NCBI GenBank assembly: GCA_036374795.1
Contig: DASUTC010000056.1
Coordinates: 1-57,967, forward strand
Reading direction: 5' to 3'
Source of the DNA: Herpetosiphonaceae bacterium
GTDB lineage: Bacteria; Chloroflexota; Chloroflexia; Chloroflexales; Kallotenuaceae
Length of the DNA stretch: 57,967 nt
Positions 36,701-44,741 of the stretch are shown one piece after another (within the stretch, counting starts at the first letter, position 1; each line of letters opens with the position of its first letter). A program made the position numbers and the translations under genes. The notes beneath the pieces are model-generated. The model saw nothing but the letters and a program-made list of their open reading frames with translations. It was not told the origin of the DNA and did no database searches.

Positions 36701-39700
36701 ATTGCCATTCGTGCGACTCAACACATTGCCCCGCGCATCCCAGGTGGCCTCGCCGAGCACGCCCAGGCTATCCATCACGCGGGCAGGGAACGAGTTGGCG
36801 GTCGGGCTAATCAACAGCGCCTGCCCCAGCGGATCGGTCAGGCTGGTCACGCCGCCGTAGGGCGTATAGGTGTAGCGGGTGGTGTTGCCGAGCGGGTCGG
36901 TGATGGAGGTGCGATGACCCTTGGTACTATACGTGGATGTGGTGGTCTGGCCCAGCGGATTGCGCTCCGCAATCTGGTTGAGATTGCTGTCGTAGACAAA
37001 GCTGGTTGTCCGGCTGAGCGGATCGGTCTCGCTGAGGAGCTTGCCCGCACTATTGAAGGTCGTGATCGCCGTGCCGCCATCCGGCAGCGTGATCCGGGTC
37101 GTGCGGGTGGCGAGATCATAGCTATACCGTGTAGTGTTGCCAAAGGCATCGGTATCGCTCGTCAACCGTCCCTGGGCATCGTAGGTGGCCGTCGCCACGG
37201 TCACCCGGCGGGGATCGACGGCGCTGGTGAGCAGATGGCTGGCGTCGTAGGCGTAGCTTTCGGGCGTCGCAACGCCGGGCCGCGTGACATCGACCAGGTT
37301 CCCTGCCGCATCATAGCTGTAGCGATACACGTTGCCGTCGGGATCGGTCACGGTGGTGATCCGGCCCTGCGCATCGCGCACAAACGGCACGTTCAGATTG
37401 CCGGCGCTGCTGGTGATCCCATCGCGGCTGAAGGTCAGCGTGGTGCCGGTCAACTCCTTGATCGACCGCATCGACCCATCCGCGCCCATCGTATACACCC
37501 GACCATAGGGATCGGTGTAGGTGTAGGTGGTTGGCCGGTAGTCGGTGGACGCTGCGAGGAAGCAGAGCCATTGCCCACCGGAGCGCACGAGCAGCGAACA
37601 TCCGTTGGCGGTGAGGCTCCCATAGACCCCGGCTTCGGGCGTGTAGGCCGGGGTGTAGAGATAGCCAAATATTCCGCCGGACGAGCGTGGCGTGAACGCG
37701 AAGGTCACGCGCTTGCCGCCCGGCTGGGTCAGCGTCACGTTCTTGGCGCTGTCCACCGTGAGCTTCGGACTGCCAACCGTGAGCTTCCACCCATGCCCAA
37801 AGTCGCCGACCTGATGGCGCTCCAGGCTATCGTAGGTGCGCCCGATCGTGATTGGCAGGCCGGTAATCGGCACGGTCAGGTCGGTGAGACTGAAGGCGAC
37901 CCGGCCCGGCTTGTACTCGCCGCTCACCGTCACCTGAATGCCACTATACAGGGTGCGACCATCGGCGCCGGTGGCGCGGAGCCGAATGAGATACGCGCCG
38001 TTGGCAAGCACCGTCGTATCGAGCGTGCCGATCGTGCCGCTGCCGGTGATCTGGGTCGCGATCGTCGTGACCCGGCTGGGATCGTCGACCGGCCAGTAGT
38101 CGAGCGTGCCGTCGGCGAGGGTCATGCCCGGAAGGAGCGTGATCGGCACCCTCCCGCTGATCGCCGTCCCATTCGTCGGACCGGCGATCCAGCCCGGAAT
38201 CGCAAGCTGCGGCGGTGGCGGGACCGGCGTGGGCGTGGGCGTCGGCGTATTGGTCGGTGTGGGTGTCGCCGTTGGCGTGGCCGTGACCGTTGGGGTCATC
38301 GTTGGTGGTGGTGGATCGCGCAGGACCGTGATCGTGACATCATCGCTACTGGTAAGCTGCGAGTCACTGCCCGTGAGTCGGAGGACATAGGTGCCTAACG
38401 CGCTCAGATGCACGCTGGTAGTTGCCTGGGTTGGATCAGTAAAGGTCACGGGCGCTGGCCCACTCACCTGCGTCCAGGCCACCGACACGGTACTGTTGCG
38501 GGGAAAGCCGTCATCACTGACGTTTCCCTGCACGGTGATCGGCGTATCCGCCAGGGCGACCTGGCGATCCGGCCCGGCGTTGACCACTGGGGGATTGTTG
38601 CCGATACCTCCTGGCGTCAGATTTTTTCCGCGGATGGCGAGGCTTAAGAACTGCCCGCGCGAGTCAACATTAATCACGTCCATGCCGCCGGCCTGCTGAA
38701 ATACGCTATGGGAGGCATTACCATTGAGATCGGCGTTGGTCAGACCCATCGCTGCGCCGGCAGGGGTCACGATAATCCCGACCTCGGTCTGATTGAAGCC
38801 GACGGTGCTGATCACAAAGGGGATAAACTTGAATCGATCCCGAGTCGTCCCGGTGTACACGCGGAAGCCGGCACTCCGGTTGCCCGACTCATTGAACGCC
38901 ACCAGACCGCCGCCCGCGTTGACAAAGTTCAAGAGCTCTATCGACCGACTATTCAAGATGTCGAGCTCGTCCTGACGCAACCAGCCGCCATAGTCGGAGG
39001 CGACGACTACGACATCATACGCACTGAAGTTCACGGTGCGGAGGTCAAGCACCCCGGCTGTCCCAGACCCATAATCGGCAAGCGCATAGGAGGTGAATCC
39101 GGCGGCCTGGAGACCGAGCCGCGGGTCAGATTGATCGCCGTTCGGATTGCGCAGATCCGTGACCAACAAGATCTTCGGGTTGGCTTTGCCCCAGGTCACA
39201 TAGGTGATCGCCCGCTGGATAATGTGCTGAGATCCGAGCGCATTGGAGCCCCTGTAGGCGTGATAGTCGGGATCATGCCCGGTGATAAAGATACCGCCCG
39301 GTTGCGTGCTGGCTGGGTTGGCGACGGTGATCACCACATCATCACTGCTTGACAGGGCCGAGTCGCGTGCCGTCAGCCGGAGCACATAGATCCCGGCGGT
39401 ACGGAAGGTGGCGGTGGTCGTGGCGGCACCGGCATCCCCGAAGCTGACGGTTCCCGGTCCGCTCACCTGGCTCCACAGGATCTGCAACGTTCCGTCCGCA
39501 GGCAAACCATCATCGATGGCCCGGCCATCAAGAGCTGCGGTGATGGTCGGGAGGGTCAAGGTTTGATCCGCGCCCGCATCGACAAACGGAGGTTGATTGA
39601 TGGGGGTTGGGGTCGGCGTTGGGGTGTTGGTCGGCGTTGGGGTGTTGGTCGGCGTTGGGGTGACGGTGGCGGTCGCCGTGGGCGCCGCCGTTGGCGTGGG

Positions 39701-40942
39701 GCGCGCCACCGTGATCTGCACCTCGTCAGCGCCCGTGAGCAGACCATCGTCGGCGGTCAGCCGCAGCGTATAGACGCCGGGCACGCTGAACGCGGCGGTG
39801 CTCTCCGGCTGATCCACCGTGCCAAACGTGACCGTGCCCGGACCGTCAACCAGCGCCCACTGCACGCTGAGAGTGGCGGTGGTCGGCAGCCCATCGTCGC
39901 GGACCTCGCCGATCAGCGGCAAGATCGTCAGGGGCGATGGAATGAGCTGATCCGGCCCTGCATCCACGATCGGCGGCTGATTATCAGGCAGGAGCACGAT
40001 CAACACGGTATCGCTGGCTTCGGCCTCGCCATCGCTGGCGGTGAGCCGCAGCTCATACACCCCAGGCGCGCTGAATGTTGCGGTCGTCGTCGCGGCCTGG
40101 GGATCGGCAACGGTCACGGTGCCAGGGCCGGAGACCACGCTCCAGGTCAGCGCCACCGTGTTCGCGGGCAGGCCATCATCCTCTGCGGTGCCTGTGAGCG
40201 CCACGGTGGCTGCGGGGTCGTCGATGCGCTGATCCGGTCCCGCGTCTACCGTGGGCGGCTGATTGATCTTCGGCAGGGCGGGATCGTCACAGATCTGCCA
40301 GCCCAGGAAGCGCGCCGAGATCCGGTGCTGGCCCGGCAACTGATACGCGGTGAGCTGCACCCGCGCAAAGCTGACCACATGATAGCGCGTGCCGCTCCCG
40401 CTCCCGCTCGCCGTATCCCAGACTGGCACGATGCTTTCGACCGCGAGCCGCTGATCCAGGGCCTGGCGCACGGCGCTGCTGGTGCCAACGCCGGTGGTGC
40501 CGCGCACCCACTCGCCGAGCGACAGATGGTGATCCTGCGGATCGTCGGGATTGACATAGGTCTGGCTATCGCCCGGCGGGGTCAGGCTGCGCGCCAGCGT
40601 GGGTGTGTCCTGCTTCCCGGTCCAGGAGAGCCAGCCAAAGTTCCCGGCTCCAGTGCCGTTCAGCATATCGACAAGCTCACTGCCCGGTACGGCCGTGGCG
40701 AGCGTATCTCGGTAAAGGGCGATCGGCGCGAAGGTACAGGCGGTCGGCGTTGTGGCCATGGTCACGGGTGGTGCGGCTGGGGCTGGAGTCGGTGCCGTGG
40801 ACGCTTCGGGGCGCGGCGGGGCAGCGGGGACAGATTCCGTACGGTCCACCGCGGCAGCAGAGCGCGTGGGCGATGCAGGCCACACCGGGAGCAAGACGAC
40901 GATGAACACCAGCGACAGACAGCGATAGACAGCCGTGAGCAT
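33737..40942 (-). CDS. Giant RHS/YD-repeat polymorphic toxin with NucA/NucB-type DNase tip
   Basis: 2401 residues, AAGGA before the ATG. Signal peptide (RCLSLVFIVVLLPVWPAS). PKD-like domains, each opening near NQPP.VDAG.DQ, at about 225, 325 and 450, a ThuA/glutamine-amidotransferase-like segment at about 550-770 (GGIFITGHDPDYHAYRG), a further PKD near 785, a PTPT linker, then dozens of YD repeats (about 1210-2110, RYxYDAxGN type) that form the RHS shell. The RHS core ends GLTYLRARYYNPADGHFLSRDP and YADPSG near 2200. The last 200 residues are the variable tip: SCDEYPFAST-QGG and the following PMTEFRPQG..MSGFY match the DNase NucA/NucB pattern. A secreted nuclease toxin used against competitors or rival elements. 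No immunity gene recognised next to it. Confidence 0.88.
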   Translation of the reverse strand: MLTAVYRCLSLVFIVVLLPVWPASPTRSAAAVDRTESVPAAPPRPEASTAPTPAPAAPPVTMATTPTACTFAPIALYRDTLATAVPGSELVDMLNGTGAGNFGWLSWTGKQDTPTLARSLTPPGDSQTYVNPDDPQDHHLSLGEWVRGTTGVGTSSAVRQALDQRLAVESIVPVWDTASGSGSGTRYHVVSFARVQLTAYQLPGQHRISARFLGWQICDDPALPKINQPPTVDAGPDQRIDDPAATVALTGTAEDDGLPANTVALTWSVVSGPGTVTVADPQAATTTATFSAPGVYELRLTASDGEAEASDTVLIVLLPDNQPPIVDAGPDQLIPSPLTILPLIGEVRDDGLPTTATLSVQWALVDGPGTVTFGTVDQPESTAAFSVPGVYTLRLTADDGLLTGADEVQITVARPTPTAAPTATATVTPTPTNTPTPTNTPTPTPTPINQPPFVDAGADQTLTLPTITAALDGRAIDDGLPADGTLQILWSQVSGPGTVSFGDAGAATTTATFRTAGIYVLRLTARDSALSSSDDVVITVANPASTQPGGIFITGHDPDYHAYRGSNALGSQHIIQRAITYVTWGKANPKILLVTDLRNPNGDQSDPRLGLQAAGFTSYALADYGSGTAGVLDLRTVNFSAYDVVVVASDYGGWLRQDELDILNSRSIELLNFVNAGGGLVAFNESGNRSAGFRVYTGTTRDRFKFIPFVISTVGFNQTEVGIIVTPAGAAMGLTNADLNGNASHSVFQQAGGMDVINVDSRGQFLSLAIRGKNLTPGGIGNNPPVVNAGPDRQVALADTPITVQGNVSDDGFPRNSTVSVAWTQVSGPAPVTFTDPTQATTSVHLSALGTYVLRLTGSDSQLTSSDDVTITVLRDPPPPTMTPTVTATPTATPTPTNTPTPTPTPVPPPPQLAIPGWIAGPTNGTAISGRVPITLLPGMTLADGTLDYWPVDDPSRVTTIATQITGSGTIGTLDTTVLANGAYLIRLRATGADGRTLYSGIQVTVSGEYKPGRVAFSLTDLTVPITGLPITIGRTYDSLERHQVGDFGHGWKLTVGSPKLTVDSAKNVTLTQPGGKRVTFAFTPRSSGGIFGYLYTPAYTPEAGVYGSLTANGCSLLVRSGGQWLCFLAASTDYRPTTYTYTDPYGRVYTMGADGSMRSIKELTGTTLTFSRDGITSSAGNLNVPFVRDAQGRITTVTDPDGNVYRYSYDAAGNLVDVTRPGVATPESYAYDASHLLTSAVDPRRVTVATATYDAQGRLTSDTDAFGNTTRYSYDLATRTTRITLPDGGTAITTFNSAGKLLSETDPLSRTTSFVYDSNLNQIAERNPLGQTTTSTYSTKGHRTSITDPLGNTTRYTYTPYGGVTSLTDPLGQALLISPTANSFPARVMDSLGVLGEATWDARGNVLSRTNGNRHRTTFTYDAVGNVLSETDALSGTTTYSYSLLGLRLSETDALGTTTRSTYDPLGRLLSVTDPLGQVTSYEYDASGNTTAEIDAAGRRTRYEYDATNRLTKVIYPDNTTEQYTYDWRGNRLTETDPAGRITRYEYDAAGQLISTTFTDGAVMQSTVRYSYDATGRPISETDALGHTTTYTYDAAGRVLSITDALGHATTYTYNALGQRVTMTDANGHITRYTYDVRGRLMLTTHPDGTTSRATYDAAGNQVSATDEAGNTTGYRYDAVDRLLAVTNPLGQATSYRYDALGNLTEIADANGHTTGFAYDALQRLTRKTWADGSFEVFGYDVVGNQTSHRLADGQTNTFAYDVVDQLVTATYADGQAVSYTYTPVGERATVTDRRGVTRYAYDYLDRITEIAQPDNRTIRYSYDAAGNRRSLTTAAGTTTYAYDDADRLSSVTDHENATTTYRYDAVGNRTQRSYPNGVVTDYTYDQRDRLIGIMQRNAAQGVIASYTYTLDPVGNRTRVTESDQRTVEWRYNSASQLTSETVRGSSGGLVSQTSYTYDGVGNRLTETVGGQTTAYRYNVLDQVISAGTEQYRYDGRGNLVEIDDGGSVTSYRYDAQDRLTNVTIPGATNASFGYDADGRRVSKTVGGATTNYLWDEVSVYGDVVLETGSSGVLASYVLGDSELVSQTRSGATSYYLADAQGSTRALTDGAGSVTDRYRYTAYGTVEERQGTTVNPYQYTGQQSDAETGLTYLRARYYNPADGHFLSRDPAPVNLRNPIELNRYGYVHGNPINYADPSGLFQVPQPEPKTTTRSGAGGPAGEYAGLLGIIVRIMGALIRLSEEVRCKFQYVTSVIMAVNKDKVGLLILEQIVPKRCIIPIVKYYRKGAGLDETSAHIQAAQDGSYPMLLTFNGLAHADTKNNREEACSYKAKKGLGLKPTNPNKLSCDEYPFASTQQGGADVSIRAVPMTEFRPQGTLMSGFYIRNKMKRGDPFAVIVIP

Positions 40943-41899
40943 AGCGAGTTCCTTCAGCGTGACGCACGCGGTCAGGCATGCGCGATCGGATCAGGAGCGA
41001 CCAGGGGGGATGGTCGGGGGAGCAGTTCGGCAAACTGGACGTGTACCGTTCCACGCGGCACTGGTGCCGGGGAGCACCAGGCATCGGGACGCGGACCGGG
41101 ATGATGGTGTGAGCACAACCGTGAATGCGCCTCAGCGTATCCTAGATGGAATGAACCGAATGTAGGACGATGGTCCTCCCAGACGAGCGATACCTGGGTC
41201 TGAACGATCGCTGACGGTTTGAGTCAGCCACCAGGTTGGGATCAGCAGTGGCAGGTGCATAGCTGCAGGATAGCTTTCCCCGGCAGCGGGTCTTACGCAC
41301 GCCTTGGGTGCTTCACTGCTGGTCGCCGATGCATCGGCAACCGGGCGTCAGCCTCTGGTTGGGATGGTTCCGCTGGCGGCTGGAACACGCACCCATATCG
41401 ACCGCTGGACTGCTGCTGAGCGAGCCTGGCGCATCCCGGCCACATGATCTCTGCTCCGCGCCGATCCATCGAAGATCACCCGTGACGTGGCTACCGTGCC
41501 AGCTTTCCAGACGCACGATAGCCTGGCACATCATCGGTAGAGGGAGTACACCACATCCCAGCCCGGCTGTGGGATCGGTTTCCGATCCAAAAGCGATACT
41601 GTTATGCGATTAGATGAGGTGGCGCTGGCATCTTCATGTGGGGAGCAGGGGTCCACCGCCATGCCCCGGATCTGACCCAAGCGACTGAGCCGCGCACGTG
41701 GGTCCGCGCAGTGAAGATTGTCCAGATCGCGACTCTCACGATCAGCTTCCGGCAGGACGCGGCGCTGCTGAACCGAGCCGTGCCAACACGGCCCTGCGGG
41801 TGGGTCCTGTACGTCATCGGAGCCAGCGCTGGATCATGGCGATGGTGCGTCGGCGTGGTGGGGTGGCTCGTTTCACCAAGCAGCCGCTGGGCGACCGGC
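40943..41899. other. Gene-free stretch upstream of the toxin gene
   Basis: About 950 bp of ordinary GC content. Short open frames occur on both strands but none has a ribosome site plus recognisable domain. The RHS promoter must lie near 40950-41100 on the minus strand. I see no tRNA, repeats or insertion-sequence ends here. Confidence 0.4.
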
Positions 41900-42472
41900 T
41901 CAGCGGCGGACGCGGGAGCGGATATGCGTGGCCTCCGGCGTGTCGATCACCCGGACGATCGCCAGCGCGGCGCGCGACGGCAACTCCTCGAACAGCCGAC
42001 GACCACCACCGAGCAGCACCGGGATCTGGTGGATCTGTAGCTCGTCCTGCACGCCGGCCTCGATCGCCCGCTGCGCCGTGTACGCGCCATGCACCAGCAC
42101 ATTGCGCTCCCCGGCGGCGGCCTTGGCCTGGGCCATCGCGCTGGCGATCCCATCGGCCACGTAGGTCACCAGCGGGTAGTTCGCGGCGGACGGGCCGGGC
42201 GGCCGGTGACTGACCACGAAGATCGGGACGCCATGATGGTTCCCGCCCCAGTAATCGACGATCTCGACCGTCCGCCGGCCCGCGAGGACTGCGCCGGTCG
42301 CGTTGATGTCGTCGACGAAATGCCCAGCCGGCCAGGACGACCGGAAGGACTCGCCGTCCGGGTTAAGCGCCCAGTGGTGCAGCCGGTTGCCATCGTCGCC
42401 GCCGAGCCGATCGGCGGGGTCGGCGATGGAGCCGTCGAGGGACATTGACATGTAAAGGACTGAGAGAGCCAT
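41900..42472 (-). CDS. DHFR/RibD-like reductase (YyaP/YwjB type)
   Basis: 190 residues, ATG after AGGAGGT. Starts SVLYMSMSLDGSIADP, the typical opening of RibD C-terminal/DHFR-like proteins; GAVLAGRRTVEI, GVPIFVVSHRPP, NVLVHGAYTAQRAIEAGVQDELQIHQIPVLLGGGRRLFEEL follow the family order including the LLG.G..LF motif. Probably an NADPH-dependent reductase, substrate unknown. Family members are frequent passengers on mobile DNA. It is read in the same direction as the XRE gene upstream, with a 125-bp gap. Confidence 0.88.
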   Translation of the reverse strand: MALSVLYMSMSLDGSIADPADRLGGDDGNRLHHWALNPDGESFRSSWPAGHFVDDINATGAVLAGRRTVEIVDYWGGNHHGVPIFVVSHRPPGPSAANYPLVTYVADGIASAMAQAKAAAGERNVLVHGAYTAQRAIEAGVQDELQIHQIPVLLGGGRRLFEELPSRAALAIVRVIDTPEATHIRSRVRR

Positions 42473-42597
42473 TTCGACCTCCTGTGGTCGCGATCCAAAC
42501 GGGTTTCACCGTCGTGGAGCGTGGTCTGGCGGCATCGGGCAGCCGCCAGGCGGACCCCATGTTCACACCACCCCGGCACACCAGAACCGCCGCGCGA

Positions 42598-44196
42598 TCA
42601 GGGACCGGACCCGCCCGCATCATACTGGAGAATGATGATCGTGGAGGTGTCGCTGGTCACCGTAATATTTGGCACGCGGAAGATCGCAAACGGGATGCCC
42701 GCAGGCGGGGTAACGGTCAAGGTGTAGCTCTGACCAGGGGGAGTCGGGAAGAGCCACAGCACCACGTCGCCTGCCGCGTTCGTGACTGTCTCGGGCGCCA
42801 CATAAAAGGAAGACCCGCTGACCGACAGGATGCCCAGGGAGAGCTGATCGATCTTGAGCCGGTGGGTCTCAATCTGGGCTCCGGCAACGGGCAGGCCGAG
42901 GGAGTCCTCGACGTGGACCATCAGACGTTTGAAGGGCAGCACCAGATCCAGCGTGGTGTTCTCCCGCACGGTGAGGGGTGCCAGGTGCCGCGCATCGGTG
43001 GAGAGACGGTAGCGCCCCGACGCGGTCTGCCAGGTGCTTGTCCTGAGCGACCCGGACAGGTCGATGTGGTACGTCCCAGGCGGCACCTCGACGCGAAACG
43101 CGCCCGTGGCATCGGTGGTCTGGAAGACGGACACGGAACCACGGGCCGCGCGGAGATGCACGCTTTGCTGCGCCAGCCCCTGGCCGTGGGCATCCCTCAC
43201 CTGACCGCTAAGGATCACCGGGGCCGGGGCTTGGGGAATCCGCACGACATGGATGGCGGGGTCGGTAGGCACGCCGCCACCAGGCGATGATTCCTGACGG
43301 GGCCGTGGTCGGGAGGTATCCAGGCCCGCGTGCGGAGCCAGTAGGTGCGCCACGGGGCGTTGGCCAGCGGCGACCTGGAGAAACCGGTCAAGCTCGTTCG
43401 GTGGAATCGCGAGACACCGCGCCAGGCGCAGGGCGATCCGCCGTCGGAGAGGCTCCACATCCGCCTCCAAGTTGCGGATCGTGACGTCGGCGCAGTCCAC
43501 GCACCGGGCGAGGTCGGCGTGGGACAAACCGAGCGCCTCGCGGCGGCGGCGGAGCCACGCGCCCAGCGAACCACCCTCTGCATCTGGTGGCTCCCCGGTC
43601 GGAAGCGGTGGAGAAGCGTCCAGGTCCGTGCGCGGAGCCGGTACGGGTGGTACGGAGAGGTCGCCACGCGCCAGTTGGAGAAACCGGTCAAGCTCGTCCG
43701 GTGGAATCGCGAGACACCTCGCGAGGCGCTCGGCGATCTGGCGCGATGGACGCGCAACGTCCGTCTCCAGGTTGCGGATCGTGACGTCGGGGCAGTCCAC
43801 GCACCGGGCGAGGTCGGCTTGGGACAAACCGAGCGCCTCGCGGCGGTGGCGGAGCCACGATCCCAGCGAACCACCCTCCGCATCTGGTGGCTCCCCGGTC
43901 GGAAGCGGTGGAGCAACGTCCAGGCCCGTGCGCGGAGCCGGTAAGCGAGATATGGGGAGTTCGCCACGCGCCACCTGGAGAAACAGATCGCGCACATTCG
44001 GGGGGAGGTCCAGGCAACGGGCAAGGCGCAGCGCGATGTGGCGCGCGGGACGCCGCACATTGGCCTCCAGGTTGCGGATCGTGACGGCTGCACAGCCCAC
44101 ACAGTGGGCGACGGCGATGTGGGTGAGACCCAGCGCTTCCCGCCGCCGACGAATCCACGCGCCCAGCGACGACACCTGCTCATGATCATCGGCCAT
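42598..44196 (-). CDS. Three tandem XRE helix-turn-helix domains fused to transthyretin-like beta domains
   Basis: 532 residues from ATG 44196 (GGGGA upstream); an ATG at 44253 has no ribosome site. Residues about 10-75, 105-175 and 205-275 are three near-identical XRE/Cro-type domains: LG(A/S)WLR.RREALGLS.ADLARCVDC..VTIRNLE.DV, each with a helical follow-up ARCLAIPP.ELDRFLQ. They are linked by PLPTGEPPDAEGG. Residues about 325-530 are beta-rich, like carboxypeptidase regulatory/transthyretin domains (VILSGQVRDAHGQGLAQQSVHL; TTDATGAFRVEVPPGTY). No signal peptide or membrane segment. DNA binding is likely; why it carries extracellular-type domains is unclear. Confidence 0.75.
   Translation of the reverse strand: MADDHEQVSSLGAWIRRRREALGLTHIAVAHCVGCAAVTIRNLEANVRRPARHIALRLARCLDLPPNVRDLFLQVARGELPISRLPAPRTGLDVAPPLPTGEPPDAEGGSLGSWLRHRREALGLSQADLARCVDCPDVTIRNLETDVARPSRQIAERLARCLAIPPDELDRFLQLARGDLSVPPVPAPRTDLDASPPLPTGEPPDAEGGSLGAWLRRRREALGLSHADLARCVDCADVTIRNLEADVEPLRRRIALRLARCLAIPPNELDRFLQVAAGQRPVAHLLAPHAGLDTSRPRPRQESSPGGGVPTDPAIHVVRIPQAPAPVILSGQVRDAHGQGLAQQSVHLRAARGSVSVFQTTDATGAFRVEVPPGTYHIDLSGSLRTSTWQTASGRYRLSTDARHLAPLTVRENTTLDLVLPFKRLMVHVEDSLGLPVAGAQIETHRLKIDQLSLGILSVSGSSFYVAPETVTNAAGDVVLWLFPTPPGQSYTLTVTPPAGIPFAIFRVPNITVTSDTSTIIILQYDAGGSGP
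43330..44170 (-). repeat. Three roughly 300-bp repeats encoding the XRE domains
   Basis: The segments around 43330-43620, 43630-43920 and 43930-44170 are alike in DNA, including identical runs coding for CAP/linker parts. The first domain (nearest 44170) is the most diverged. It indicates recent in-gene duplication. Confidence 0.7.
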
Positions 44197-44572
44197 TGCG
44201 TATTCCCCGGAATGCGGGCGCAGCACCGCAGGATGCTGCGGCAAGATAGACATGGGGGGTGGGCATGCGTGATCACCTGCGATCCATTGTAGCGCGTTTT
44301 GGATACAGTGGGAACACCACTGAACACGTGCATCCGCCAGCGCGGCGTACCGACAGACCCCAACTGCATGGCTGCGCCTGACCGTCGCGATCCCGCACAG
44401 CGCAGCACGCCCTGTTCGTGCGCATCGCGCTACACACGGACAGGTATCCGTGGTGCGCCAAGACCTCCTCGGTGTTCGTGATCAGACATCGGGGCTGAGT
44501 CAGGGAGACACAGCGCTGGCGTCACATCCCCACGCGCGCTGCGCCTGCCTCGGTGCCGTCACGATCGGGATC

Positions 44573-44674
44573 AGTCCCCCAAGAGTCCCAGGACCAGCAT
44601 AGCCCAACACGCCCCAAAGTTGGCAGATAACACGTTCCTGACGAGCGCTCCCCTGCGCTATGCTGAGACGAGAT
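44573..44674 (+). promoter_or_regulatory. Conserved promoter element, copy 3
   Basis: AGTCCCCCAAGAGTCCC, then GCATAGCCCAACACG, TTGGCAGATAAC at 44620-44631 and TATGCT at 44659-44664, with the same 33-bp spacing between TTGGCA and TATGCT as in copies 1 and 2. It precedes the second transfer operon, whose first ATG is at 44742. Confidence 0.7.
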
Positions 44675-44741
44675 CCCGAGCGTGGCGGGCAGACCGGCCC
44701 GGCACCGGAATCCCTGACGAGACATTACACCAGGAGCGAGG

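Noticed and set aside
36053-38398. A 781-codon + strand frame opposite the YD repeats
   Set aside because: It is a regular repeat-derived shadow (VGVG, IVGVAGG patterns) of the RHS gene on the other strand.
39563-41104. A 513-codon + strand frame opposite the PKD domains
   Set aside because: It is an Arg/Gly-rich shadow of the RHS N-terminus without start signals.
41602-42040. Possible transposase fragments in the gap upstream of the toxin
   Set aside because: Short frames on both strands look vaguely transposase-like, but no DDE motif, terminal repeats or target duplication could be found.
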